Below, one piece after another: positions 42,853 to 52,045 of a DNA stretch of 64,000 nt (positions within the stretch are counted from its first letter, which is position 1; each line of letters starts with the position of its first letter). This DNA comes from RBG-16-57-11 sp964503145. Its GTDB lineage: Bacteria > Chloroflexota > Anaerolineae > Anaerolineales > UBA4823. The notes under the pieces were generated by a model that saw nothing but the letters and a program-made list of their open reading frames with translations, was not told where the DNA came from and did no database searches. Made by a program: the position numbers and the translations under genes. The stretch is from contig CAZCYV010000003.1 of assembly GCA_964503145.1 (NCBI GenBank), positions 186,001 through 250,000 of the forward strand, read 5' to 3'.

Positions 42853-45800
42853 ATGCGAATAGAAATTCGGGACCGAGGCGACTTAGTAAATGATCTGGCG
42901 CTTGCCCGCCAAATTGGCGAGGAGCTGCGCCAACCGAGCAATCGGTTGGATTTTACCGGGGTGGAGCAGGTCAGTGTTGATTTCCTTGCTCAGTTGATCT
43001 CAACTGTATTGGAAACGCGCGATCAGGGGGCGTTAATGGGCATGGTCGATCTCAGCAGCATGACGCCAGCTGTTCAGATGGTCTTCTTGCAGGCCTTGCA
43101 ACGCGCCGCTGAGCTTCCTGCCCAGCGACCAGTTTCACCCGAGCCTGCTAACCAAGATGAAACACGGAGGCCGCGACAAGACGAGCAACCCGTAGGTATG
43201 CTCAATCCCTTTGCCGTGCTGCGCCAGGTGCAGGCGGATTATCTGGCATACGTACGCACCTTCCAGCGCTTTCAGAACCCCGAAATCCAGCGCTGGGTTT
43301 TAGAGCGCATCCAGAACGGCTCACTGCTGTGGAAACCGCCTTATGTGCAGATTGCTCGCCCGTTTGCCCTGGGTGAAAGGCTTGAAGATCTTGTGTCTCA
43401 AAACCTGCTCCATCGGGGCATTTTACAGGTCTTCCGCCGAAGTGCTGAAGACCCGGCCTCGACCCCAATCCACCCGTATAGACATCAGACAGATGCAGTC
43501 CGGCGAATTGTGGATGGCAGAAATGTGATCGTCGCAACTGGCACAGGCTCGGGTAAATCATTTGTGTTTGGCATTCCGATTATCTCCGAGTGTTTGCGCC
43601 AGAGGGAGCGCGGTGTACGTGGCATCAAGGCGGTCATCGTGTATCCGATGAACGCGCTGGCTAACAGCCAGTACGATGAGTTTGCCAGCCGACTGCATGC
43701 TTCGGGTGTCCGTATCGCGTTATACACGGGTGATACGGCCAGCTCCCTGGCTGAAGCGTTACAGCGTTATCGCGAGTCGACCGGTCGAATGGTGCCCTAC
43801 GACTGCGAAGTTTTGTCCCGAGAGGAGATCCAGGCCAACCCACCGGATATTTTGATGACCAACTATGTGATGTTGGAGCTGTTGTTGACCCGCTTTGAAG
43901 ACCGCACCCTGTTCGCCCACCCGGGCGTGCTTCAATTCCTAGTTCTCGACGAGGTGCATACCTACTCCGGCAAGCGAGGCGCCGATGTGGCTGCGTTGAT
44001 CCGTCGCTTGAAGCAACACACGCACACCGCCGGTCGCCTGCGCTGCATTGGAACTTCGGCCACTGTTGAGAGCAGCGGTCAGGAGAGCGCTTCACAAGCG
44101 ATTGCCAGTTTTGCCAGCCAGCTTTTCGGCGAGCCCTTCGGTTCCGACGACGTGATCACCGAGAGCTATGCGCCTGTGTCAGACCGGTTGAGCGCAGCTC
44201 AGCTTCAGATCGTGGAGTCTGGTAGCCAACGGGTCCGAAGTGTGGCTGATCTGGGTGCGGAGTTGGGGATCGATCAGGCTGAGGTTGAAAACGAACTGAT
44301 ACAGGAGGGTCTGCCGCCGAAATTACATGCCTTCTTCTCCCAGGGGCGAGCGATCTCGGCCTGTATCGATGCGCAAAATCCTCATCTGAACGACCGCGGC
44401 GAGCGCAGTTGCCCGGTCTGTGCCAAGAAGGGAGAGGAGCGGCCGACATTTATCATGGTTTTTTGCCGCGCCTGCGGGCAAGAGTATTACAGCGTCTCGA
44501 TTGGCGAGCAGGGGCAGCTGGCTTCCACTGAATTAGACAGTGTGGACAGCGCCGGTAGATTGGGTTATCTATACTTGCAACATTGGGATGAAGAGAACAA
44601 CCCGCTCCCAAACCATTGGCTTACGCCGCGTGGAAGATTGATGCAGAAATACGCAGACCTAGCTCCGCAACCCTGTCAGATCTGCCCACAATGTGGAATT
44701 GTTGACGGAGAGTGTGATCATCCCCAACTGCCGGCGATTTTTGTTCCAGCACCGTTTTTATTCTGTCCGAACTGTGGCATCAGCCACGACCAGCGGAGCC
44801 GTGAGTTCAACAAACTGTTCACCTTCGGTTCTGTTGGGCGCTCAACGGCCACCGATGTGCTGATCAGCGCACAAATTCGCAGCCTGCCACGCGGGCAGAA
44901 AAAAGTGATTGCTTTCTCAGATAACCGACAGGACACAGCTCTACAATCGGCCCACATGAACAGCCTGCACAACCGCTTTGCCTTCCGCCGTGCCTTGTAT
45001 CAGGCCTTGTTGTCCAGCCGTTATGGCCAGGACCTGGGTGGAATCGGCCTGGCAATATTCAACCTTCTGCGCAGCGAGGAAATGCTGCCGCATTACGCCC
45101 GCGATGAGCGGCGTTATGGAGGCGATTTGCAGGTTGACGAGCGCTATCAGGAATATCTCTGTTTTTTGACCTTACAGGAGCTGCGCGGTACGCATCGCCG
45201 CACACATCAGAACTTAGAGGACGTGGGCTTGCTTCAGGTAAGCTACACAGGTCTGGATGAGTTTGCTGCCGATGATCGCGCCTGGATGGATATTCCGTTG
45301 CTTGCTGACGCCGAGCCCGACTTACGCTATGATCTCTTGTTAGGTTTTCTGGATTTGATGCGTAAGCGTCTGGCAATCCATCATCCTTATATCCTTTCAC
45401 CTGGTAACCTGCGCATCAATGTGATTTCTCGGTTGAATGATCAGGTTATGTTTCACGATGAGGAGTTCCACGGTCCGATTGGCTACAGCGATGATGCGCC
45501 TGAGAGCCGCCGCTATACGTCTTTCCGGTTCACAGGGACCAACACTCAGCTTACCGCCTGGGTGCGCCGGGTAATGGATCTCCAGTCGAATGAGGCAAAC
45601 GAGCTTATTGGCCAGTTAGTAGCCAAGCTGGTCCAGCCGGAGATCGGCTTCTTGCAACGCCACACGGTAACCGACCACAACACGCCCTATGGTTTGTACA
45701 TGATCCCCTCGGGTGTTATCCGCTTTCAGGCTGATCCGACGGAAAACCATCTGGTCTGCCCCAAATGCCTGACGGTACATCGCTTCCGCCAGGCTCGAGT

Positions 45801-48171
45801 CTGCACCGGCTCCACCTGCCGCACACGATTAGAGCATCGTGATGTGGGCGAGAACTACTTCCGTCAGATGTATACCCTGCCGCTCCGCCAAGCCGGGCGT
45901 GTGATGGCTGAGGAACACTCTGGACAGGTGAAGGGTGAGGAAAGGCGGAAGATTGAGATCAGCTTTCGTAATCCTGACGACCCGCTCAATGTCCTGGTTT
46001 GCACCCCGACTATGGAGCTTGGCATCGATATCGGACACCTGAGCGCGGTTATGTTAAGGAACGTACCTCCCAGCCCAAGCAACTATGCTCAGCGCGCCGG
46101 GCGCGCCGGGCGTAGCGGGCAGCCTTCGCTCATCTCCGTATTTGCAGGTGTGGGCGCAGCGCGCGGTCCACACGACCAATACTTCTATCGCTTCCCAGAA
46201 CGGATGATTGCCGGCGCCATCGCAGCCCCGCGTTTTCGCCTGGATAATCCCTACCTGGTTTGCACACACATCCATGCACTGGTGCTGGAGACCATGGGCC
46301 GGGCTGGCGGAGAACGATTGCCATCTCGGCCTAGCGAGCTACTTGATCTGGAGCTTGGTAATTACCCACTCCGCCCCGATCTGGCTGCGGCCTGGCGAAA
46401 TAGCCTGGAGCGGCAGCACGCAGCGATCTGCCAGGCAGTCTATGAAGCATTTGTGCCGGAGATGAGTACCTTTGAATGGTTTACCACCGACTTCGTGGAG
46501 CGAACCGTGCGCGCGTTTATGGACGATCTGGATCAGGCTATGGAACGTTGGCGAGCAGAATACCAGCGCCTGGATGCTGAACGGGAAAGCTTGAACCTGA
46601 TCCTGGGCCGCGAGAATGTTGATCCAACTATGAGCCGGCGCAGGCAGGTGATTGAGAAAAAGCTAGAAGAGATGCGGAATGGCGAGGGTGACTGGTATGT
46701 CTATCGTTATTTGGGCAGCGAAGGCTTTCTTCCAAGTTACGCTTTTCCGCCAGAAGCTGCCCATCTGTCATTTGACATGTTGGAGGATGAATTGGCGCGC
46801 GGCCCGGCGATTGCAATGAGTGAATACGCGCCCGGCAATTTCGTATACTATCGAGGTGAGCGTTTCGAAGTAACCCATGGCCGGCCGAAGACGCGGCAGC
46901 TAGAGCCTTATACAGAATGGGTGTTGGTATGCCCATCCTGTGAGCGATGTTATATGGGTGAGCAGGCAGTAAACCGGGCAGCCTGCGAGTGTGGCCAGAG
47001 CCTGGAAGCTGCGCACCCCCGTATGGGCATGCCGTTGTGTGATATGTTTGCCATGCGCCGCGCCCGGATCACGGCTGATGAAGAAGAGCGTCTTCGCCTG
47101 GGATATGAAATCACGCCTCATTATATGCGTGGCGGTTATAGCAGGCGATTCGATGTTTGCGCAGGCGAGCGCGTTTTATTGACCCTATCCCTGGAAAATG
47201 AAGGCGAAATCATGCTGATCAACCGTGGCGCGCGCCGGCCACAAGAGCAGAGCACAGGTTTCACTTTGTGTCGTAAATGCTATGCCTGGTTGTTGACCGA
47301 TGAGGCCGAACGTGACCATGTGCACACGATAAATCAGCAGGGTGAATGCCTACAGGGCGCGCGCCAGGATGACTTGATGCATGGCATCTGGCTGACCCAC
47401 TTGCAGCGCAGCGATCTAACCATCTTCGATGTACCACTGCCGGCAGGCGTCCAGCCGGAAGTGTTTTACACTACGCTCAAAAATGCCTTGTTGCGTGCCT
47501 TGATGGTGACATTCCAGGTGGACGAAAGCGAGCTAGGTGGCTTTTTGTTCCCCGATCCAGCCAACCCGCAATATTCCAGGATCATACTTTACGAGATTTC
47601 GATCGGCGGCAGCGGCGTACTCTCCGCGCTCAGCGAACCGGATCGTATGAACGCCCTTTTTACCCGTATGCGGGAGCTGTTGCATGGCAATGCTGACACC
47701 GAAGGTTGTGAGCAAGCCTGTTATGAATGCCTGCTATCCTTCTATAACCAACGCGATCACGCCTTTATGGATCGCATGGCTGTCTTGGATTGGTTGGAAG
47801 GAGTCCAGTCGGTGAGCGTCGAACCGCACCTCGGTTCGGATCCTGGTCGTTTAGAGAGCCTGCTGCAGGCTTGTCAATCCCCCCTGGAAACCGCGGTGCT
47901 ACAGCGTATGGACGATCTCAACCTGCGCTTGCCAGATGACGCCCAGCGCACGCTCTATGATGCAGACGGTGCTCCCGTGGCTATCGCCGATTTCTATTAC
48001 GAGCCGCGCATCGTGGTCTTTGTGGATGGATCTGTCCATTACCAGGACTACGTCCAGGATACAGATCAACGCAAGCGCCAGGCTTTGCGCCGATTGGGTT
48101 ATCGGGTTGTCGTCATCCGCGGCGAGACGATGGAGCAAGATTTACAAGAATTGAGAAATCGCCTACAGTAG
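42853..48171 (+). CDS. giant helicase: STAS-like / DEAD helicase / DUF1998 / PD-(D/E)XK, DruE-like
   Basis: A 1772-residue protein. Residues 1-95 (LDFTGVEQVSVDFLAQLIS) resemble a STAS-like DUF4325 domain. The helicase core has RHQTDAVRRI, Walker A ATGTGSGKS (228-236), VYPMNALANSQ, LDEVHTYSGKRG (about 364) and QRAGRAGRSG. Several CxxC pairs (CPVCAKK, FCRACG, CPQCG, CPNCG) suggest zinc sites. The C-terminal DUF1998 region holds ISIGGSGVLSAL and CEQACYECLLSFYNQ (about 1617). The last 100 residues form a DUF559/Vsr-like nuclease (IADFYYEPRIVVFVDG, then RLGYRVVVIR). Size and order match DruE of Druantia and YprA/MrfA relatives. GGAG lies nine bases before the ATG. Last gene of the island. Confidence 0.82.
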   Translation: MRIEIRDRGDLVNDLALARQIGEELRQPSNRLDFTGVEQVSVDFLAQLISTVLETRDQGALMGMVDLSSMTPAVQMVFLQALQRAAELPAQRPVSPEPANQDETRRPRQDEQPVGMLNPFAVLRQVQADYLAYVRTFQRFQNPEIQRWVLERIQNGSLLWKPPYVQIARPFALGERLEDLVSQNLLHRGILQVFRRSAEDPASTPIHPYRHQTDAVRRIVDGRNVIVATGTGSGKSFVFGIPIISECLRQRERGVRGIKAVIVYPMNALANSQYDEFASRLHASGVRIALYTGDTASSLAEALQRYRESTGRMVPYDCEVLSREEIQANPPDILMTNYVMLELLLTRFEDRTLFAHPGVLQFLVLDEVHTYSGKRGADVAALIRRLKQHTHTAGRLRCIGTSATVESSGQESASQAIASFASQLFGEPFGSDDVITESYAPVSDRLSAAQLQIVESGSQRVRSVADLGAELGIDQAEVENELIQEGLPPKLHAFFSQGRAISACIDAQNPHLNDRGERSCPVCAKKGEERPTFIMVFCRACGQEYYSVSIGEQGQLASTELDSVDSAGRLGYLYLQHWDEENNPLPNHWLTPRGRLMQKYADLAPQPCQICPQCGIVDGECDHPQLPAIFVPAPFLFCPNCGISHDQRSREFNKLFTFGSVGRSTATDVLISAQIRSLPRGQKKVIAFSDNRQDTALQSAHMNSLHNRFAFRRALYQALLSSRYGQDLGGIGLAIFNLLRSEEMLPHYARDERRYGGDLQVDERYQEYLCFLTLQELRGTHRRTHQNLEDVGLLQVSYTGLDEFAADDRAWMDIPLLADAEPDLRYDLLLGFLDLMRKRLAIHHPYILSPGNLRINVISRLNDQVMFHDEEFHGPIGYSDDAPESRRYTSFRFTGTNTQLTAWVRRVMDLQSNEANELIGQLVAKLVQPEIGFLQRHTVTDHNTPYGLYMIPSGVIRFQADPTENHLVCPKCLTVHRFRQARVCTGSTCRTRLEHRDVGENYFRQMYTLPLRQAGRVMAEEHSGQVKGEERRKIEISFRNPDDPLNVLVCTPTMELGIDIGHLSAVMLRNVPPSPSNYAQRAGRAGRSGQPSLISVFAGVGAARGPHDQYFYRFPERMIAGAIAAPRFRLDNPYLVCTHIHALVLETMGRAGGERLPSRPSELLDLELGNYPLRPDLAAAWRNSLERQHAAICQAVYEAFVPEMSTFEWFTTDFVERTVRAFMDDLDQAMERWRAEYQRLDAERESLNLILGRENVDPTMSRRRQVIEKKLEEMRNGEGDWYVYRYLGSEGFLPSYAFPPEAAHLSFDMLEDELARGPAIAMSEYAPGNFVYYRGERFEVTHGRPKTRQLEPYTEWVLVCPSCERCYMGEQAVNRAACECGQSLEAAHPRMGMPLCDMFAMRRARITADEEERLRLGYEITPHYMRGGYSRRFDVCAGERVLLTLSLENEGEIMLINRGARRPQEQSTGFTLCRKCYAWLLTDEAERDHVHTINQQGECLQGARQDDLMHGIWLTHLQRSDLTIFDVPLPAGVQPEVFYTTLKNALLRALMVTFQVDESELGGFLFPDPANPQYSRIILYEISIGGSGVLSALSEPDRMNALFTRMRELLHGNADTEGCEQACYECLLSFYNQRDHAFMDRMAVLDWLEGVQSVSVEPHLGSDPGRLESLLQACQSPLETAVLQRMDDLNLRLPDDAQRTLYDADGAPVAIADFYYEPRIVVFVDGSVHYQDYVQDTDQRKRQALRRLGYRVVVIRGETMEQDLQELRNRLQ

Positions 48172-48789
48172 GTTGAAAAAGACGCTTCACTGGTTTCCCC
48201 CCCTAGACAGGAAGGTAAAATGGGACAGGAAGAAAAATGTTGTCAGTAGGTCAAACAAATTTGCACTGTCCCTTAAAAACTTGTTATACCGTTTCAATGA
48301 CGCTTTAGGAGTTGATCTTATCTCCTTGGGCGATCGGGCTAGCGAAAACCCGCTGGATGAACAGATTGAGGCAATACTAACCTAGCTACGCGCCCGGCTG
48401 GCTGAGCTCAAGCTGCAGACAGGGATGGCGCTATCGCTCTGGGCGCCCACGCCAAAGCAGCCGGCGCTGGGGGCGGCCTTGTGGAGGGCAGCGCTGGCGG
48501 CTCCGTGGACAGTGATTGTGGGGTCATGTGATGAGTCCATCGCGGCAGGGACGGCCGTACTTTCGGGAGCACTACATTGGGTTTCAGGTGGTGGCCTGCC
48601 CATCTTGACACCAGCCTTTGGGGGCTTCTGAATCTCTGGTTCTCCGGGATGGGGGCCGAGGGAGGGGGCCTCGTCCCCGGCAAATCCAGGCGGAAGCAGA
48701 GTTGTGGTGCCACGGTTGAACATCAAACGGCATGCAGGACCTACAGTGCTATGAATAATCCAGGCTGGACCTCAAGGATGTTTCAGGCG
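48172..48789 (+). other. apparently decayed region at the right edge of the island
   Basis: About 620 bases without a supportable gene. A 70-codon frame from TTG 48173 ends at a TAG (48383) but remains open in the same frame for some codons beyond (LRARLAELKLQ), and several other short frames are GC-driven. The stretch looks like an eroded gene or element remnant, though I cannot name it. Confidence 0.35.
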
Positions 48790-49884
48790 TTAAGGACATT
48801 TATAAGGCAACACCCCCTGTTTTATTGCATCATTGTATGGATCCAGCATAAAACTGTATTGAAGTTTGACATCCTCAGTCCACCAACCCTGAGTGTACCA
48901 ACGCAGATATTGTTCCAGGTGAGCCTTCCAATACTCTTCGGAATGATAGCCGGAAAAAAGATGCCATTCATGAGGGATATCATATTGGTTGAGCAGGCCT
49001 TCGAACCACAGCGCCGAGCGCATAATCTCCGGCCGGTCTTTATCCCCAATATCCATGTAGATGCGCGGATACTGGTCTGGTGGAATTTGACCCAGCCAGG
49101 TGCGCATACGCTGAGCATCGGTATGGAAGACGGCCACGCTGTGCGCTCCCAACGCCCCAAATAGCTTCCATTCGGATATGCCGAAATGCACCGCCCAGCC
49201 CGCGCCGCGCGAAAGCCCGCCCACCGCGCGATGCGCCCGGTCGGGCACAGTGCGATAGCGGCGATCGATATAAGGGATCAGGACTTCGGTGATGGCCTGG
49301 CTGAAATCGGTCTCGGTGGGTTGTCCGCCATAACGATCGTAAGGCATCACGATCAGGATAGGCGGCATCTCTCCATCTGCGATCAGCCGATCGGCCGTCT
49401 CGTCCACCCCCATACGGTCCCATTGATCGTCGGTGTAACTTTGGCCGTGAAACAAATAAAGAACCGGATAGCGTTTATTTCCAGCCAGCTCATAGCAAGG
49501 CGGCGTGTAGATGCGAAAGACCAGCGGCAGGCGGAGCAGCTTTGTCTCCAGACTGCCCGTCTCGATACGCCCGCCTTGGGCCAGGCAATTTGCCTGAGTC
49601 GGGGTTGCAGTTCGGCGCGCGACTGGCGGGCCTGGCGTCGGCGAGGCGCTGGAGCGCGGCCTGATCGATGTGGGCGTTTCTGCGTCAACGGGGCGAGCGC
49701 GGGTCGAGGATGCAGTCGGTGACAACCTGGCACCAGGCGCTTGATCGGTCAACCTCGCTTGGGCCCCAAAGGCTGTCGGCTGGACAGTCTGAACCAGGCC
49801 CTCGCCAGCGCTGGCAGGCGCAGAACAGGCCGACAAGAAGAGACCAATCAGCAGCAATCTGAACAAGCCGCTTGGTTTCGACAA
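48790..49884 (-). CDS. lipoprotein esterase (putative esterase / feruloyl esterase-like alpha/beta hydrolase)
   Basis: A 364-residue secreted lipoprotein. The N-terminus is a lipoprotein signal with lipobox L-S-A-C (about 17-20), followed by a Thr/Pro/Ala/Arg-rich linker to about residue 98. The catalytic domain has VFRIYTPPCYE, YPVLYLFHG for the oxyanion strand, the nucleophile elbow G-L-S-R-G, and a C-terminal FSGYHSEEYW where the histidine resides. The family includes esterase D, antigen 85 and siderophore/feruloyl esterases; substrate unknown. It converges on the island's right edge. Confidence 0.85.
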   Translation of the reverse strand: MSKPSGLFRLLLIGLFLSACSAPASAGEGLVQTVQPTAFGAQARLTDQAPGARLSPTASSTRARPVDAETPTSIRPRSSASPTPGPPVARRTATPTQANCLAQGGRIETGSLETKLLRLPLVFRIYTPPCYELAGNKRYPVLYLFHGQSYTDDQWDRMGVDETADRLIADGEMPPILIVMPYDRYGGQPTETDFSQAITEVLIPYIDRRYRTVPDRAHRAVGGLSRGAGWAVHFGISEWKLFGALGAHSVAVFHTDAQRMRTWLGQIPPDQYPRIYMDIGDKDRPEIMRSALWFEGLLNQYDIPHEWHLFSGYHSEEYWKAHLEQYLRWYTQGWWTEDVKLQYSFMLDPYNDAIKQGVLPYKCP

Positions 49885-49925
49885 ATCAACTCCTCAATCG
49901 AACAACGCATTCGAAATCGATTATA

Positions 49926-49955
49926 CCTGCGGCGCAGAAAAAATTACGCCGCAGG
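49926..49955. repeat. perfect 9-bp inverted repeat between esterase and spoVS
   Basis: CCTGCGGCG (49926-49934) and CGCCGCAGG (49947-49955) flank a 12-base A-rich loop. A U-run follows neither arm, so it is a stable hairpin rather than a classic terminator. On the minus strand the loop itself is T-rich. Confidence 0.5.
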
Positions 49956-50045
49956 ATACGGCGCTCCCGCGGCGCAAAATCTAAGCCAACAAGGCCAGCC
50001 TGCCTTCCTGCCAGCCGTGTGTTTCGACCTAAATTGAATCGGCGT

Positions 50046-50306
50046 TTAACGCAGCTCGACGATAAATTTGATCGCAGTGCGAACTTTATCGTCAATTTCT
50101 ACATCCACAAACTCCGGGATGAAGACGATCTCATAACCATCTTCCTTCAGATAACTTTTCGCCAGAGCCAGGGCTTTGATAGCCTGGTTCACCGCGATCG
50201 CGCCAATAGCCTGAACTTCGGCGCGCTTGTTCTCCCGAAAGACCCCGGCAATGGCGCCTGCCACGGCAGAGGTCCGCGAGGTTCCTGAGACCTTAATGAC
50301 GTTCAT
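50046..50306 (-). CDS. spoVS: SpoVS-like protein (stage V sporulation protein S family)
   Basis: An 86-residue Alba-superfamily protein with near-canonical SpoVS sequence: MNVIKVSGTSRTSAVAGAIAG, then VQAIGAIAVNQAIKALALAKSYL and a C-terminal IKFIVELR strand. The ribosome-binding site GGGAGGGG precedes the ATG. SpoVS is common in non-sporulating bacteria too, so this gene alone does not imply sporulation; nucleic-acid binding is the presumed activity. Confidence 0.93.
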   Translation of the reverse strand: MNVIKVSGTSRTSAVAGAIAGVFRENKRAEVQAIGAIAVNQAIKALALAKSYLKEDGYEIVFIPEFVDVEIDDKVRTAIKFIVELR

Positions 50307-50395
50307 AATGTTTCCCCTCCCCTGGCAAGATATGTTGGAATGGTCTGAAGGTCGATCGATAACGGTATTTTTTATTTGGTAAACTGCTCATTATC

Positions 50396-50424
50396 ATTGT
50401 ACAGGATTTTATGGCGCAAAGCAA
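50396..50424 (-). promoter_or_regulatory. possible sigma70-like promoter of spoVS
   Basis: On the minus strand, TTGCTT (50419-50424) and TACAAT (50396-50401) are 17 bases apart. The -35 box is weak. Confidence 0.4.
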
Positions 50425-50450
50425 GCGCAAATTGTCACAATCCCCTATCT

Positions 50451-50479
50451 TTTCAACGATTCTGGATGTAAACTATAGA
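50451..50479 (+). promoter_or_regulatory. possible sigma70-like promoter of the aminotransferase gene
   Basis: TTTCAA (50451-50456) and TATAGA (50474-50479) are separated by 17 bases. The leader to the ATG at 50505 is about 20 bases. Confidence 0.45.
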
Positions 50480-50504
50480 TATCTTTGAACCTACGGAGGA
50501 CGCT

Positions 50505-51629
50505 ATGGAGCTTGCACCCATAACCGACCTGAATACATCCTCGCGCATTTTGCTGGGGCCAGGACCCAGCATGGTCTCACCGCGCGTGCTGCGAGCGATG
50601 GCCACGCCGTTGCTCGGACATCTCGATCCAGAATTTCTGAGGATCATGGACGAAGAGCAGCGCCTGCTGCGCCAGGTGTTTCAGACGCAGAATGAATTGA
50701 CCCTGGCCATCCCCGGCACAGGAAGCGCCGGGATGGAAGCGGCGCTGTGCAATTTCATCGAGCCGGGCGACCGGGTGCTGGTCGGCGTCATAGGCTTCTT
50801 CGGCGAGCGGCTTTACGATATGGCCAAACGCTACCAGGCCGAGGTCGATCGCCTGGATTGCCCTTGGGGGGAAGTGTTCGACCCGCAGCAGATCGAAGCA
50901 GCGCTCAAAGCAAAACCCTATAAGCTGATCGCCCTGGTGCATGCGGAGACCTCCACCGGCGCTTTGCAGCCGGGCATCCCAGAGATCGCCGATGCCGCTC
51001 ACCGCAATGGTGCCTTGCTGGTGCTGGATACAGTGACCTCGCTGGGAGGCATCCCCGTGGAGATCGACCGCTGGGGCGTGGATGTCGCTTATAGCGCAGC
51101 CCAGAAGAGCCTTTCATGCCCCCCTGGCCTGGCGCCGCTGACGGTCAGCGAACGCGCCCGCGAAGCGCTGAAGAACCGCAAGACGCCGGTGGCCAACTGG
51201 TATTTGGACCTCAATGGCCTGGAAAAGTATTGGGGAGGCCCCCGCGCGTATCACCATACTGCGCCGATCAGCCTTCACTATGCCCTGCGCGAGGGTTTGC
51301 GCATGGTGATGGAGGAAGGTCTGGATGCGCGCTTCGCCCGCCACCGCGCCAATGCCGAAATGTTCTGGGAGGGCCTGGAAGCGCTGGATTTGCCGCCGCT
51401 AGTGCCGCTCCCTTATCGGCTGGCGACGCTCACCACTCCGCAAATCCCCAGCGGTGTCGATGACCTGGAGGTGCGCAACCGGCTGCTCCAGGAATACAAC
51501 ATCGAAATTGCCAGCGGCTTTGGCCCATTGAAAGGCAAAGTCTGGCGAGTGGGCTTAATGGGCTTCAGCAGCCGAAAAGAGAACATTCTGCTGCTTCTGT
51601 CTGCCCTGGAATCGATCTTGCACGGATAG
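50505..51629 (+). CDS. class V aminotransferase (alanine/serine-glyoxylate aminotransferase-like)
   Basis: A 374-residue PLP enzyme of the AGXT/SGAT group. Seen: LLGPGPSMVSPRVLRAM at the N-terminus; PGTGSAGMEAAL binding the cofactor phosphate; LVHAETSTGALQPG; VLDTVTSLGGIPVEID with the PLP-ring aspartate; the Schiff-base lysine in SAAQKSLSCPPGLA (about 200); and WRVGLMGFSS at the C-terminus. GGAGG lies six bases before the ATG. It converts glyoxylate using alanine or serine; which donor is used cannot be read from sequence. Confidence 0.92.
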   Translation: MELAPITDLNTSSRILLGPGPSMVSPRVLRAMATPLLGHLDPEFLRIMDEEQRLLRQVFQTQNELTLAIPGTGSAGMEAALCNFIEPGDRVLVGVIGFFGERLYDMAKRYQAEVDRLDCPWGEVFDPQQIEAALKAKPYKLIALVHAETSTGALQPGIPEIADAAHRNGALLVLDTVTSLGGIPVEIDRWGVDVAYSAAQKSLSCPPGLAPLTVSERAREALKNRKTPVANWYLDLNGLEKYWGGPRAYHHTAPISLHYALREGLRMVMEEGLDARFARHRANAEMFWEGLEALDLPPLVPLPYRLATLTTPQIPSGVDDLEVRNRLLQEYNIEIASGFGPLKGKVWRVGLMGFSSRKENILLLLSALESILHG

Positions 51630-51685
51630 CGCTCGCGTGAAGAAGTTTCGCTGACATATTATAAAATGAGCGGGATAAAAGGCTG

Positions 51686-52045
51686 ATGGTGGCGCGCTGG
51701 ATCGGGTTTATCATCGCAATTCTGGTTGGAGTAGCTTTGGGGCTAGCCTATGGATGGATTATCAGCCCGGTGCGCTACGTGGATACCTCTCCGGATACGT
51801 TGCGCATCGATTACAAGACTGACTACGTCTTAATGGTGGCAGAGGCCTATCAAAGTGAGAACGACCTGGGCCTGGCCGTGCGCCGCCTGGCGCTGCTAGG
51901 CAACGCCCCTCCCAGCGAGATCGTGGGACAAGCCATCCAGTTTGCGCAAAAGTACGGCTACGCCGAAACTGACATCAACCGCATGCTGGCATTGTGGAAT
52001 GAGTTGCAAACTTTGGAATCGCGCTTGAGTACGGCGGCCCCATGA
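51686..52045 (+). CDS. small membrane-anchored protein, paralogous to the next gene
   Basis: A 119-residue protein with one N-terminal membrane helix (WIGFIIAILVGVALGLAYGW) followed by the shared segment ISPVRYVDTSPDTLR and a helical domain (YVLMVAEAYQ, then LAVRRLALLG). The next protein starts with the same order (YVDTSPESLRADFKDQYRALIAAAY), so the pair arose by duplication. AAAAGG stands just before the ATG; its stop overlaps the next ATG by 4 bases (ATGA). Function unknown; probably one complex. Confidence 0.7.
   Translation: MVARWIGFIIAILVGVALGLAYGWIISPVRYVDTSPDTLRIDYKTDYVLMVAEAYQSENDLGLAVRRLALLGNAPPSEIVGQAIQFAQKYGYAETDINRMLALWNELQTLESRLSTAAP

Noticed and set aside
23617..48171. Complete DISARM system
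   Set aside because: A DrmD-like helicase and a large adenine methylase are present, and the giant helicase has DUF1998, but I see no separate drmA or drmB and no phospholipase D-type drmC. Calling it DISARM would overstate the match.
48173..48385. 70-codon frame after the giant helicase as a real gene
   Set aside because: TTG start 1 base after the previous stop, no ribosome-binding site, and open sequence beyond its stop suggest a remnant rather than a gene.
22800..48800. CRISPR array or cas genes
   Set aside because: No regularly spaced repeats and no Cas1/Cas2-type proteins were seen by eye in the island or elsewhere.
22800..48900. Attachment-site direct repeats flanking the island
   Set aside because: I compared the two edges by eye and found no convincing matching repeat; a computed search of 22.5-23.7 kb against 48.1-48.9 kb would settle it.
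50046..50306. SpoVS as evidence of sporulation
   Set aside because: SpoVS homologues are widespread in non-sporulating bacteria and no other sporulation gene is present.
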